Assembly (NCBI GenBank): GCA_031279895.1
Contig: JAITHR010000055.1
Span: forward strand, 1-7,078
Direction of reading: 5' to 3'
DNA from: Spirochaetaceae bacterium
Lineage (GTDB): Bacteria > Spirochaetota > Spirochaetia > Treponematales > Breznakiellaceae
Length of the DNA: 7,078 bases
The notes below the pieces were generated by a model that worked only from the letters and a program-made list of their open reading frames with translations, was not told the origin of the DNA and did not search any database. Made by a program: the position numbers and the translations under genes. Below are positions 1-5,215 of this stretch, piece after piece. Each line of letters starts with the position of its first letter. Position 1 is the first letter of the stretch.

Positions 1-99
1 GTTCCATAAGCGTCTTGCGCAGTGCGGCAAAACGGACTCCGACTACTTTGAGCCGCTTCGCAGGAAGCAGTTTAAAACCGTCGGAGACGGCGGAGGCTG
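1..99 (-). repeat. Palindromic junction element, left part outside window
   Basis: The right end (about 63-99) reads on the minus strand as CAGCCTCCGCCGTCTCCGAC followed by GGTTTTAAACTGCTTC, the same terminal module found at 927, 1751, 3984, 4171 and 5879. Positions 4-20 (CCATAAGCGTCTTG) resemble the plus-orientation CATAAGCGTCCTG core of other copies, so this seems to be a two-ended element that continues left of the window. Its gene-facing end lies inside the 3' end of the ParB-like gene and supplies that gene's last codons and stop. The inner part, 20-60, is diverged from the other copies. Confidence 0.7.
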
Positions 100-918
100 G
101 GAAAAATGTAAAAAACTCCGCGCCGCGGTGAGGAGGGAACACCGGGAACCGCGCTCTTTTTTGAGCAGGTCCCAGTAATCCGCCAGACGGAGGTAGAGAT
201 CGCTTGCGGTGCTTTCCGGGAAGGCCGCGGTCAGGAACTCGGCGCGGATAACCTCGATTATCGGGGCGTATACCTCGCCGTACCATGAAAAAAGCCCGTC
301 TGAAAACGGGATTTCCTGCGGCACCCGCTGGTTTATGTAATACTTATGCCCCAGGATGTGGCGGTAAATCACCTCGTATTGGCCGGTGGCGCTGAAATCA
401 AGGCCGTAATCGCCGGTGAGGGCGCCGAACCCGCTCTCTTCGTAAAACCGGCGCTTCTCACGCCCGATAAGAAGGCGGCGCAGGTCCCCGGCGGTCATGG
501 CGGGCGTAATCGCTATGTCGCTCGAAAGACTTATAACCTCCGCGTCAATCATCTCCATCCCCTGACTGCGGGCCACCGAAACCCGATGGTTCCCGTCCCG
601 CACGAAGTAAACCCCGCCTATCTCGTAGAGCGAAACCGGCGGGAACGCGGCGTTTTCCAGCCACGCCCGGTTAAGGCGCTCCCACCGGCTGCGGAGAAAC
701 TCGGAGTAGGGGAAAAAGCGCCGGTTGAAGTCCCGATAGCGCCCCTCGCTCCCTATAATGAGTGAGAGCGGCACTGCCCGCGTACCCTGATACACCTCGC
801 GCTTCGGCTTGAGGAGCGCCGTAACATCCCGCAGTGAAAGCAGTTTTTCCCGATCCCCGTAGATAAAGCGCAAAGCGCGGGAAAAGAGCGCTTTTGTCCT
901 GGCGCGATTAAAATCCAT
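43..918 (-). CDS. ParB/DUF4032-like 'DGNHR' domain protein with repeat-derived C-terminus
   Basis: A 291-residue soluble protein with no signal peptide or membrane segment. The clearest motif is FVRDGNHRVSVAR (residues 105-117), preceded by PPVSLYEIGGVY. This is the DGNHR/DGHHR signature of the ParB/sulfiredoxin-like fold, as also seen at the N-terminus of DUF4032 proteins. In ParB relatives this loop binds nucleotide, but no helix-turn-helix is evident here, so plasmid partitioning is unlikely. The function is unknown; a nucleotide-binding or regulatory role is inference. The remainder is rich in charged and aromatic residues (IYRHILGHKYYINQRVPQEIP around 184-205). The last 18 residues (274-291, starting QPPPSPTV) are encoded by the palindromic element and are probably not ancestral. 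The ATG at 918 is preceded by GGAGG (12-nt spacing) from the element at 927 and by a closer GGGAG. It lies downstream of the phosphoesterase gene on the same strand and may share its transcript. Confidence 0.8.
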   Translation of the reverse strand: MDFNRARTKALFSRALRFIYGDREKLLSLRDVTALLKPKREVYQGTRAVPLSLIIGSEGRYRDFNRRFFPYSEFLRSRWERLNRAWLENAAFPPVSLYEIGGVYFVRDGNHRVSVARSQGMEMIDAEVISLSSDIAITPAMTAGDLRRLLIGREKRRFYEESGFGALTGDYGLDFSATGQYEVIYRHILGHKYYINQRVPQEIPFSDGLFSWYGEVYAPIIEVIRAEFLTAAFPESTASDLYLRLADYWDLLKKERGSRCSLLTAARSFLHFSQPPPSPTVLNCFLRSGSK

Positions 919-926
919 TTCTCCCA

Positions 927-1113
927 GCAGCCTCCGGCTGTTTTAAACGGCTTCCCGTACAGCGCCCTAAACCACGCACAGTCCGCTTAGGGGCGGTATC
1001 AAGACGCTTTTTTCCATAAGCTTACTGCACAGCGCCCTAAACCACGCACAGTCCGCTTAGAGGCGCGTATCAGGACGTTTATGAAACCGTCGGAGACGGG
1101 CCGGAGGCTGCGG
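927..1113. repeat. Two-ended palindromic junction element between phosphoesterase and ParB-like gene
   Basis: The element has inverted ends: GCAGCCTCCGGC at 927-938 and its exact reverse complement at 1100-1111. Between them are two direct copies of a 30-bp module (961-990 and 1031-1060, beginning AGCGCCCTAAACCACGCACA, identical in all 30 bases) at a 70-bp offset. The module contains near-complementary GCGCCCTAA-type and TTAGGGGCG-type arms and could fold. The right half overlaps the 3' end of the phosphoesterase gene and the left end lies just before the start of the ParB-like gene, so the element spans the whole junction. Its size and terminal inverted repeats resemble a MITE or BIME-like element; no transposase is present. 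Confidence 0.8.
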
Positions 1114-1740
1114 TATGTCAATAACATAATGGCCGTAGGCGTTGATAACCGACGTGGCGTGATACCGGCTGACCCGCGTTTCCGAAAGGTCGTAGAGGTG
1201 GATATGCCCGTGTATGAGGTACTTCGGCTTAAAGGTACGCATAAACCAGAGAAAGGGCTTAAACCCCCGATGGCACCGGTCGGGACGGTCATGGATGCCG
1301 AAAGGCGGGGCGTGGGTGAGCAGCACGTCCAGAAAACGCCCCCGAAAGAGCCGGTTAAAAAGGAGCGCCGGAAGGATTTTCAGAATGGAAAGGCGCATCT
1401 CCCCTTCGGTATACTGGTTGTCCCCGTTGTTATACCGCATAGACCCCCCAAGTCCGGCGAAGATAAGCCCCTCCTCAACGCGGATTCGGGAGCCGATAGG
1501 GATCGCGCCGCAGGATGCCGCGCCGGTCCGCTGAAAGGGGCTTTTTTTTCTGGAAGGGTTGGGGTCATGGTTTCCCAACACGAAGAGGAGCGGTTTGTTC
1601 AGACTGGACACGATAAAATCAAGATACTCGAACGGGAGGTCCCCGGCGCCGAGTATCAGGTCTATATCCCCGAACCGCGCTTTAACGGCGTCGGTATATA
1701 CCACCGGATCAATCTGGTCTGATATGCAGAGTATTTTCAT
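1057..1740 (-). CDS. Calcineurin-like metallophosphoesterase with repeat-derived C-terminus
   Basis: A 227-residue cytoplasmic metallophosphoesterase of the calcineurin-like superfamily. Motifs in order: SDQID (7-11, motif I), GAGD (31-34), GNHD (56-59), LTHAPP (141-146) and GHIH (178-181). These supply most of the dinuclear metal ligands (D34, N57, H143, H179, H181). Motif I, normally DxH, reads D8-Q-I, so the usual first His is missing; small bacterial subfamilies starting SDxxDP share this. The substrate cannot be read from the sequence. The conserved core seems to end at INAYGHYVIDI (200-209). The final residues, QPPARLRRFHKRPDTRL (211-227), and the TAA stop are encoded by the palindromic element. 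The ATG at 1740 is the natural start, with MKILCISDQ forming the first beta strand. The only GGAGG upstream is element-derived at 16-nt spacing, so ribosome binding may be weak. Confidence 0.9.
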   Translation of the reverse strand: MKILCISDQIDPVVYTDAVKARFGDIDLILGAGDLPFEYLDFIVSSLNKPLLFVLGNHDPNPSRKKSPFQRTGAASCGAIPIGSRIRVEEGLIFAGLGGSMRYNNGDNQYTEGEMRLSILKILPALLFNRLFRGRFLDVLLTHAPPFGIHDRPDRCHRGFKPFLWFMRTFKPKYLIHGHIHLYDLSETRVSRYHATSVINAYGHYVIDIPQPPARLRRFHKRPDTRL

Positions 1741-1750
1741 AGACGCTGTG

Positions 1751-1846
1751 CCGCAGCCTCCGGCCCGTCTCCGACGGTTTCATAAACGTCCTGATACGCG
1801 CCCCTAAGCGGACTGTGCGTGGTTTAGGGCGCTGTACGGGAAGCTT
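1751..1846 (+). repeat. Palindromic element copy, inverted partner of 1018-1113
   Basis: These 96 bp match the reverse complement of 1018-1113 at 92 of 96 positions by hand alignment. The four differences are one in the CGCC(C/T)CTAAG region and three near the AAGCTT end. The copy contains the small palindrome CCGTCTCCGACGG, the CATAAACGTCCTGATACGCG core and the 30-bp module in inverted form (1804-1833). Its gene-facing end points at the start of the phosphoesterase, so that gene sits inside a long inverted repeat. No second inverted end is seen after AAGCTT (1841-1846), so this looks like a half element. Confidence 0.85.
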
Positions 1847-1865
1847 AGGGAAAGAAAAGAAAAAC

Positions 1866-1924
1866 CGCCGCGGGCAATGAGAAACCAGGAAAAAAAGACA
1901 AAACATTTTTTTCGGCCCGCGGCG
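1866..1924 (-). terminator. Hairpin terminator with a large loop, downstream of the lipoprotein gene
   Basis: A perfect 10-bp GC-rich stem pairs CGCCGCGGGC (1866-1875) with GCCCGCGGCG (1915-1924). The 39-nt loop holds a second possible pairing of an A7 run (about 1890-1896) with a T7 run (about 1906-1912). Read on the minus strand, the stem is followed by GGTTTTTCTTTTC, a U-rich tail, which fits intrinsic termination of the lipoprotein transcript whose stop is about 35 bp upstream. The plus-strand side has no T-run, so termination is predicted in one direction only. The loop is longer than usual. Confidence 0.6.
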
Positions 1925-1959
1925 TATTAAGAGTATAAAAACGAGAAAAGAAAAGCGGT

Positions 1960-2541
1960 TTATTCAGTTACCGGCACGGGTTTGACTTCGTTCTTGGCGA
2001 GCTGGTCATCCATCCTTTGGAGCGCGTCCATCGCCTTAAACTCGGCATTCTGTTCGGATTCTTTGGCAATAATGTCCGCCGCAAGGCGCGCCGCGTCTGC
2101 TTTCTTGAGCGCCACCAGGCAGTACACGGTTCCGTCTTTGCCTGTTGCCCGCCGGTACACCTGTGCGCCGGTGAGCTTGGTTTGCGTTACCTGTCGTCCG
2201 ACCGATTCGGCGAACGTGAGGCTCGTCATATTCTCCGAGGTTCCCGCGTTTCTGGTGTAATCCGTAATCATAGCCTGCACGTTGGCGTTGAGGGTAAAGG
2301 AGATGGACTGCCGCGCCCGCGATTCGGCCATTTGCAGGGACATATTGAGGTCGGACATCTTGGCGGTGCCGGATCCGAATATCACGTCCTCCTGCATGGG
2401 CGGGTTGAGGAACCATTCGGGAATATCCGAGACAGCCGTATTCGATTCCGGTTGTGTTTTTTCCGCGCCTTTTTTGGAGGCGCAGCCGATTACCAGCGCC
2501 GCGAGGAGCGGCGCCACGAGGACAAAACGGATTTTTTTCAT
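1960..2541 (-). CDS. LPP20-family lipoprotein
   Basis: A 193-residue secreted lipoprotein. The N-terminus MKKIRFVLVAPLLAALVIGC is a type II signal peptide with a lysine-rich start, a hydrophobic core and a lipobox (LVIGC) giving the lipidated Cys20. The mature protein begins CASKKGAEK, then a short linker, then PEWFLNPP (41-48) and IFGSGTAKMSDLNMSLQMAESRARQSI (54-80). This pattern of 'PxW...P' followed by a 'G.G.A...' strand and a helix is typical of the LPP20 lipoprotein fold. A conserved strand TVYCLVALKK and a charged C-terminal helix follow. The family anchors in the outer membrane or faces the periplasm; its molecular role is poorly defined. An AAGGAG ribosome-binding site (2551-2556, minus strand) lies 9 nt before the ATG, which makes this the best-supported start in the window. 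It has its own promoter and terminator. Unlike most genes here, no palindromic element invades its 3' end. Confidence 0.9.
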   Translation of the reverse strand: MKKIRFVLVAPLLAALVIGCASKKGAEKTQPESNTAVSDIPEWFLNPPMQEDVIFGSGTAKMSDLNMSLQMAESRARQSISFTLNANVQAMITDYTRNAGTSENMTSLTFAESVGRQVTQTKLTGAQVYRRATGKDGTVYCLVALKKADAARLAADIIAKESEQNAEFKAMDALQRMDDQLAKNEVKPVPVTE

Positions 2542-2830
2542 ACTAAAAAACTCCTTGAAAAGTATGGTCGGCTCCCCTGGTCCCGAAGGCTTTCCAGGGT
2601 CCGGGGCCCGGGCCGGACGACCGGCTTGCTCCCCGCGGTTTCTCCTTCCTTCCCGCTTTTTTCTTTTTTCTAATCTTCTTTCTTTTTTCTTCTCTTAACT
2701 CTTTACTTCTTTTTCTTTATTTTTCTTTTTAAGAAATAAGCGGGTCTTTCTACGGCGTTTCCGCTTGCAGGCGGAAGCCGCCGTATCCACAGACGTTACT
2801 TCCCCGCGCCGTGCGGGTAGGTCTCTTCGA
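2542..2830 (-). promoter_or_regulatory. Long 5' leader of the lipoprotein gene with polypurine tract
   Basis: This gene-free stretch of nearly 300 bases lies between the predicted promoter and the lipoprotein start. From about 2639 to 2730 the plus strand is almost entirely pyrimidine (only about nine purines by eye), so the transcript would carry a GA-rich tract of about 90 nt. A hairpin (TTCCGC 2759-2764 with GCGGAA 2771-2776, outer arms CGGC/GCCG) lies nearer the promoter. GC-rich self-complementary sequence (GGGCCCGGGCC, about 2606-2616) lies nearer the gene. No small ORF is obvious. Whether the leader regulates expression is inference. Confidence 0.5.
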
Positions 2831-2837
2831 CTTTTTC

Positions 2838-2867
2838 ACTATACCACCCCGCGCACGGGGCGGTCAA
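2838..2867 (-). promoter_or_regulatory. Sigma70-type promoter for the lipoprotein gene, with palindromic spacer
   Basis: On the minus strand the sequence reads TTGACC (2862-2867), an 18-bp spacer, then TATAGT (2838-2843). Each hexamer matches the consensus at 5 of 6 positions. Inside the spacer is CCCCG-TGCG-CGGGG (2846-2859), a perfect 5-bp inverted repeat placed where a repressor or MerR-type activator could bind. Transcription would start near 2830. Confidence 0.6.
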
Positions 2868-2963
2868 GGTTGTTGTTACAAAACTTCTACCGCGTCCTGT
2901 AAAACCACCGTTTGTTCATACGCCCGCGCCCACCCTAATAGATAGTCCGGCGTATACCGTAAG

Positions 2964-2969
2964 TATAAC
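2964..2969 (+). promoter_or_regulatory. Possible -10 box for the nucleotidyltransferase gene
   Basis: TATAAC matches the -10 consensus at 5 of 6 positions and lies about 75 bp before the nucleotidyltransferase start. No good -35 hexamer is seen 16-18 bp upstream, so this is a weak call. The rest of 2868-3038 holds nothing else that could be identified; it is the intergenic space between divergently transcribed genes. Confidence 0.25.
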
Positions 2970-3038
2970 ACACACGGCGGAATTTTTCAGTATTCCGCGT
3001 ATTCCGGCCTCTTGTTTTTCATTTCTCCGGCGTGGATA

Positions 3039-4004
3039 ATGAAAACCATGACAAACGGCAAAGAAAAAGAAACGAAAGGGCCGCTTTTAATGGTATTGGC
3101 CGCGGGCATGGGGAGCCGCTACGGGGGGCTTAAACAGATGGATCCGATAGGGGAACACGGGGAGACCCTGCTCGATTATTCGGTGTATGACGCGCTTCGT
3201 TCCGGCTTTGAAAAAGTTGTTTTTATCATTCGGCGTACTATGGAAAAGGATTTCCGGGACGCGGTGTTAAGCCGCATGGCACAGGTTCCCTACGAAATCG
3301 CCTATCAGGATCTGGATTCCCTTATTCCCCCGGATATTTTTTCGGAATCCCAGGAAAAAGGCCGGACAAAGCCCTGGGGAACGGTTCACGCGGTTCTGTG
3401 CGGCGCCGACACGGTGAAGGTTCCGGCTTTCGCGGTGATAAACGCGGATGATTTTTACGGTCGGGAAGCGTTTGACGCGCTGGGAAGTTTCCTTATAAAC
3501 CCCAAAATCACGCAGGGGTATCTGGTTCCGTACCGCCTTGAGAAGACGTTAAGCGAACAGGGGACCGTGACGCGGGGTATCTGCGAAATACAGGGAGGCC
3601 GCCTCGTGTCGGTTGACGAGGTTTCCGCCATAGCGCGGGAGGAAACCGGCATTTTCGCCGCGCCCGCTACTGAAGACGGCGATAAGACCGAGTTGCAGCC
3701 GGACACGCCGGTATCCATGAACTTCTGGGGTTTCCCCCGAAGCGTCCTGCCGGCGCTCCGCAAGTATTTCTTCGAGTTTCTCCAGAACCCGGACAACCTT
3801 GAGAAAGCCGAGTGCTACCTGCCGCGGGCTATTGACTGGTGCGTCAAGAGCGGTCTTCTGACGGTTCGGGCGCTCAAGGCGGATGCGGACTGGTTCGGCG
3901 TTACCTATAAAGAAGACCGTGAGAACGCGGCACGCCATATCGCCGCTCTGGTTGCCGACGGAACCTACCCCGCTCCCCTCTGGCAGCCTCCGGCTGTTTC
4001 ATAA
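3039..4004 (+). CDS. Sugar-phosphate nucleotidyltransferase family protein
   Basis: A 321-residue cytoplasmic enzyme (from ATG 3039) of the NTP-transferase (GT-A-like) superfamily. These proteins transfer a nucleotidyl group to a sugar phosphate or similar acceptor, as UTP-glucose-1-phosphate uridylyltransferases do. The signature LAAGMGSRYGGLKQMDP (20-36) is the G-x-G-S-R nucleotide-binding loop with its catalytic-type Lys. INADDFYG (134-141) gives the metal-binding Asp, and KPWGTVHAV (111-119) matches the G-T-x-H/A segment of the family. The subgroup with RYGGLKQ is usually annotated only as 'nucleotidyltransferase', so the exact substrate is unknown. The ATG at 3048 (MTNGKE) is an alternative start, and a TTG at 3012 would add nine residues; none has a clear Shine-Dalgarno sequence. 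The native end appears to be GTYPAPLW; the last six residues QPPAVS and the TAA come from the palindromic element beginning at 3984. Confidence 0.85.
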   Translation: MKTMTNGKEKETKGPLLMVLAAGMGSRYGGLKQMDPIGEHGETLLDYSVYDALRSGFEKVVFIIRRTMEKDFRDAVLSRMAQVPYEIAYQDLDSLIPPDIFSESQEKGRTKPWGTVHAVLCGADTVKVPAFAVINADDFYGREAFDALGSFLINPKITQGYLVPYRLEKTLSEQGTVTRGICEIQGGRLVSVDEVSAIAREETGIFAAPATEDGDKTELQPDTPVSMNFWGFPRSVLPALRKYFFEFLQNPDNLEKAECYLPRAIDWCVKSGLLTVRALKADADWFGVTYKEDRENAARHIAALVADGTYPAPLWQPPAVS

Positions 4005-4060
4005 GCTTCCTGATACCGCGGCAAAGCGAACGTTGACTGTTAAGAGGCGCGGCGCGGGCA
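3984..4060 (+). repeat. Palindromic element copy at the nucleotidyltransferase 3' end
   Basis: It begins CAGCCTCCGGCTGTTTCATA, continues AGCTTCCTGATACCGCGG, and decays through a segment with GAACGTTGACTGTTAAGAGG that resembles the region 4206-4230 (TAAGCTAACGTTG). The first codons are translated as QPPAVS and the CATAAG core supplies the stop. It lacks the CCGTCTCCGACGG insert of the 1751 copy, which shifts the downstream frame and brings the stop forward. No inverted partner end is seen before 4126. Confidence 0.7.
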
Positions 4061-4090
4061 GTTTATAGAAAAGAGCATAATGGAAAAAAG

Positions 4091-4120
4091 TGGAACACCC
4101 GGGCCTGCGCGGGGTATACT
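4091..4120 (+). promoter_or_regulatory. Candidate promoter for the small ORF and ABC ATPase genes
   Basis: TATACT (4115-4120) matches the -10 consensus at 5 of 6 positions. TGGAAC (4091-4096), at 18-bp spacing, is a poor -35 (3 of 6). The predicted transcript would start at about 4127, at the ATG of the small ORF, giving a leaderless small ORF and a 165-nt leader for the ABC genes. The good -10 and its position are the only support. Confidence 0.35.
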
Positions 4121-4126
4121 GGAAAC

Positions 4127-4222
4127 ATGAAACGCACAGTACAGGAGCGGTCGCTGACCGCTCTTCCGCGCAGCCTCCGCAGCCTCCGGCGGTTTCATAA
4201 GCGTCATGCCACGCGCCGGTAA
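4127..4222 (+). CDS. Arg-rich 31-residue small ORF, possible leader peptide
   Basis: ATG at 4127 to TAA at 4220-4222. The peptide starts MKRTVQERSLTALPR and ends SLRSLRRFHKRHATRR; nine of its 31 residues are Arg. The second half is encoded by the palindromic element at 4171, in the same frame and ending at the same element position as the protease tail (SLRRLHKRPAPRP). No Shine-Dalgarno sequence is present, but the start coincides with the predicted transcription start, so leaderless translation is possible. Codons 16-22 lie in the 5' arm of an 18-bp perfect inverted repeat whose 3' arm contains the ABC gene's ribosome-binding site. It could be a leader peptide controlling the ABC genes, or simply the remnant of a gene ended by the element. 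Translation is unproven. Confidence 0.35.
   Translation: MKRTVQERSLTALPRSLRSLRRFHKRHATRR
4143..4165 (+). promoter_or_regulatory. Perfect hairpin in the leader before the ABC genes
   Basis: GAGCGGTC (4145-4152), loop GCT, GACCGCTC (4156-4163): an 8-bp perfect stem, extendable by a G-U and an A-U pair. It lies inside the small ORF, just after the predicted transcription start. It is followed by TTCCGCGC rather than a T-run, so it is unlikely to terminate on its own. It may pause RNA polymerase, stabilise the 5' end, or bind a protein as DNA. Confidence 0.45.
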
Positions 4223-4290
4223 GCTAACGTTGCCCGCTCTGCCGCTCTCCGCGAGAAGCTGTTTAAAACAGCCGGAGGCTGCGGAGGCGG
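4171..4290. repeat. Two-ended 120-bp palindromic junction element before the ABC genes
   Basis: The inverted ends are the 18-mer GCCTCCGCAGCCTCCGGC at 4173-4190 and its exact reverse complement at 4271-4288. Inside are GGTTTCATAAGCGTC (plus orientation) and the palindrome GCTGTTTAAAACAGC just before the right end. This is the most compact two-ended copy in the window. The left end encodes the tail of the small ORF; the right end provides GGAGG before the ABC start. Confidence 0.85.
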
Positions 4291-4291
4291 T
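4173..4291 (+). promoter_or_regulatory. Predicted RNA switch: small-ORF codons pair with the ABC ribosome-binding site
   Basis: In an RNA covering this region, 4173-4190 can pair perfectly over 18 bp with 4271-4288, burying both GGAGG motifs (4274-4278 and 4283-4287) that precede the ATG at 4292. The 5' arm is translated as part of the small ORF, whose stop lies at 4220-4222, beyond the arm. A ribosome on the small ORF would therefore open the stem and could expose the Shine-Dalgarno site. The pairing is seen directly; regulation by it is inference, by analogy with leader-peptide control of translation such as that of erm genes. Confidence 0.4.
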
Positions 4292-5215
4292 ATGCTTTTA
4301 GGAGAGGGACTTTGGAAGGTCTACGGCGCGGCGCCCGTGCTTCGGGGAGTTACGATACAGGTGGCGCCGCGTGAAACCACCGCGCTGGTAGGGGAAACCG
4401 GCTCCGGTAAATCCACGATTGCCAGAATACTCTGCGGCCTTACCCGCGCCGACAGGGGCGCGGTATCCCTTGCGGGAAACCCCGTACCCCGAAAGGCCGC
4501 GCTACTCAGAGCGTTTCGGAAACAGGTGCAGATGGTATTCCAAGACGCAAGCGGGTCCCTTGACCCGCGCATGACGGCGGAAGACATACTTTCGGAACCG
4601 CTGCGGAATTACACGCCGGCGCGGGGCGCGGAAATGCGGGAGCAGGCGGAACGCCTCCTTGAAGAAGTGGGCCTTGACCGGAGCCTCGGACGCCGCTACC
4701 CCCACGAGCTTTCCGGGGGCCAGAGGCAGCGGGTGGTCATTGCCCGCGCCCTTGCGCCGGACCCTGATTACCTCGTGTGCGACGAACCGCTCTCCGGCCT
4801 TGACGAACAGACGCAGGATCGCGTCGTGCGGGCCCTTACGCGCCTTGGCCGCGACCGGGGCGTACTGTTTATTTCCCATGATCTATCACGGAGCGTCCAG
4901 ATAAGCCGGCGGCTCTACGTGCTTTTCGCCGGAGCGGTGGTGGAACACCTTCCCGCAGAGCGCGTCGGGAAAGCGGCGCACCCCTATACCCGCGCCCTGT
5001 TCCAAGGTCTGTACGGCGCCGAAGAACCGGTGCCGGAAGTTCGGGCAAAAACCGGCGCCGACTTCGGCATCGCGGAAACCGGCTGCCCGTTCCGCCTCCA
5101 ATGCGCGGAGGCGCGTCTTTCGTGCCGCGGGGAACCGCCGGTGCGTCTGGTCTGCTCTTCGCGGAACCACTGGGCGCGCTGTTACGCCGTGCGCGGAGAA
5201 AGCGCCCTATGCTGA
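4292..5215 (+). CDS. Oligopeptide/nickel-type ABC transporter ATP-binding protein (OppF/DppF-like)
   Basis: A 307-residue ATPase that would energise uptake of peptides or similar substrates at the inner face of the cytoplasmic membrane. Motifs: Walker A GETGSGKS (34-41), Q-loop VFQDASGSLDPRM (82-94, typical of the DppF/OppF/NikE group), signature LSGGQRQRV (140-148), Walker B YLVCDEP (160-166, with D164 and E165), D-loop SGLD, H-loop ISHD (H196). The C-terminal oligo_HPY region starts at HPYTRALF (230-237) and has the family's Cys-rich tail (C265, C271, C278, C288, C297), which in some Opp proteins binds an iron-sulphur cluster. Length is near normal. The start follows an element-derived GGAGG by only 4 nt, with a second GGAGG at 13 nt. 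The stop overlaps the next gene by 7 nt, so the two are translationally coupled. No permease or binding-protein gene is in the window. Confidence 0.9.
   Translation: MLLGEGLWKVYGAAPVLRGVTIQVAPRETTALVGETGSGKSTIARILCGLTRADRGAVSLAGNPVPRKAALLRAFRKQVQMVFQDASGSLDPRMTAEDILSEPLRNYTPARGAEMREQAERLLEEVGLDRSLGRRYPHELSGGQRQRVVIARALAPDPDYLVCDEPLSGLDEQTQDRVVRALTRLGRDRGVLFISHDLSRSVQISRRLYVLFAGAVVEHLPAERVGKAAHPYTRALFQGLYGAEEPVPEVRAKTGADFGIAETGCPFRLQCAEARLSCRGEPPVRLVCSSRNHWARCYAVRGESALC

Noticed and set aside
346..765. Plus-strand open frame inside the ParB-like gene
   Set aside because: It is antisense to a gene with a recognisable DGNHR motif. Its composition (Pro/Ala/Val/Arg-rich, no motif) is that of a shadow frame in GC-rich DNA.
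1081..1722. Long plus-strand open frame opposite the phosphoesterase
   Set aside because: The minus-strand frame carries four of the classic phosphoesterase motifs, while this frame has none. The openness follows from codon bias.
2017..2698. Plus-strand frames opposite the lipoprotein gene and its leader
   Set aside because: They run through the signal-peptide region and the polypyrimidine tract and give low-complexity Ser/Phe-rich ends; no family resemblance.
4091..4108. Sigma54 promoter (TGGAAC...TGC)
   Set aside because: The GG and GC dinucleotides are about 13 bases apart instead of the required 10, so the geometry does not fit.
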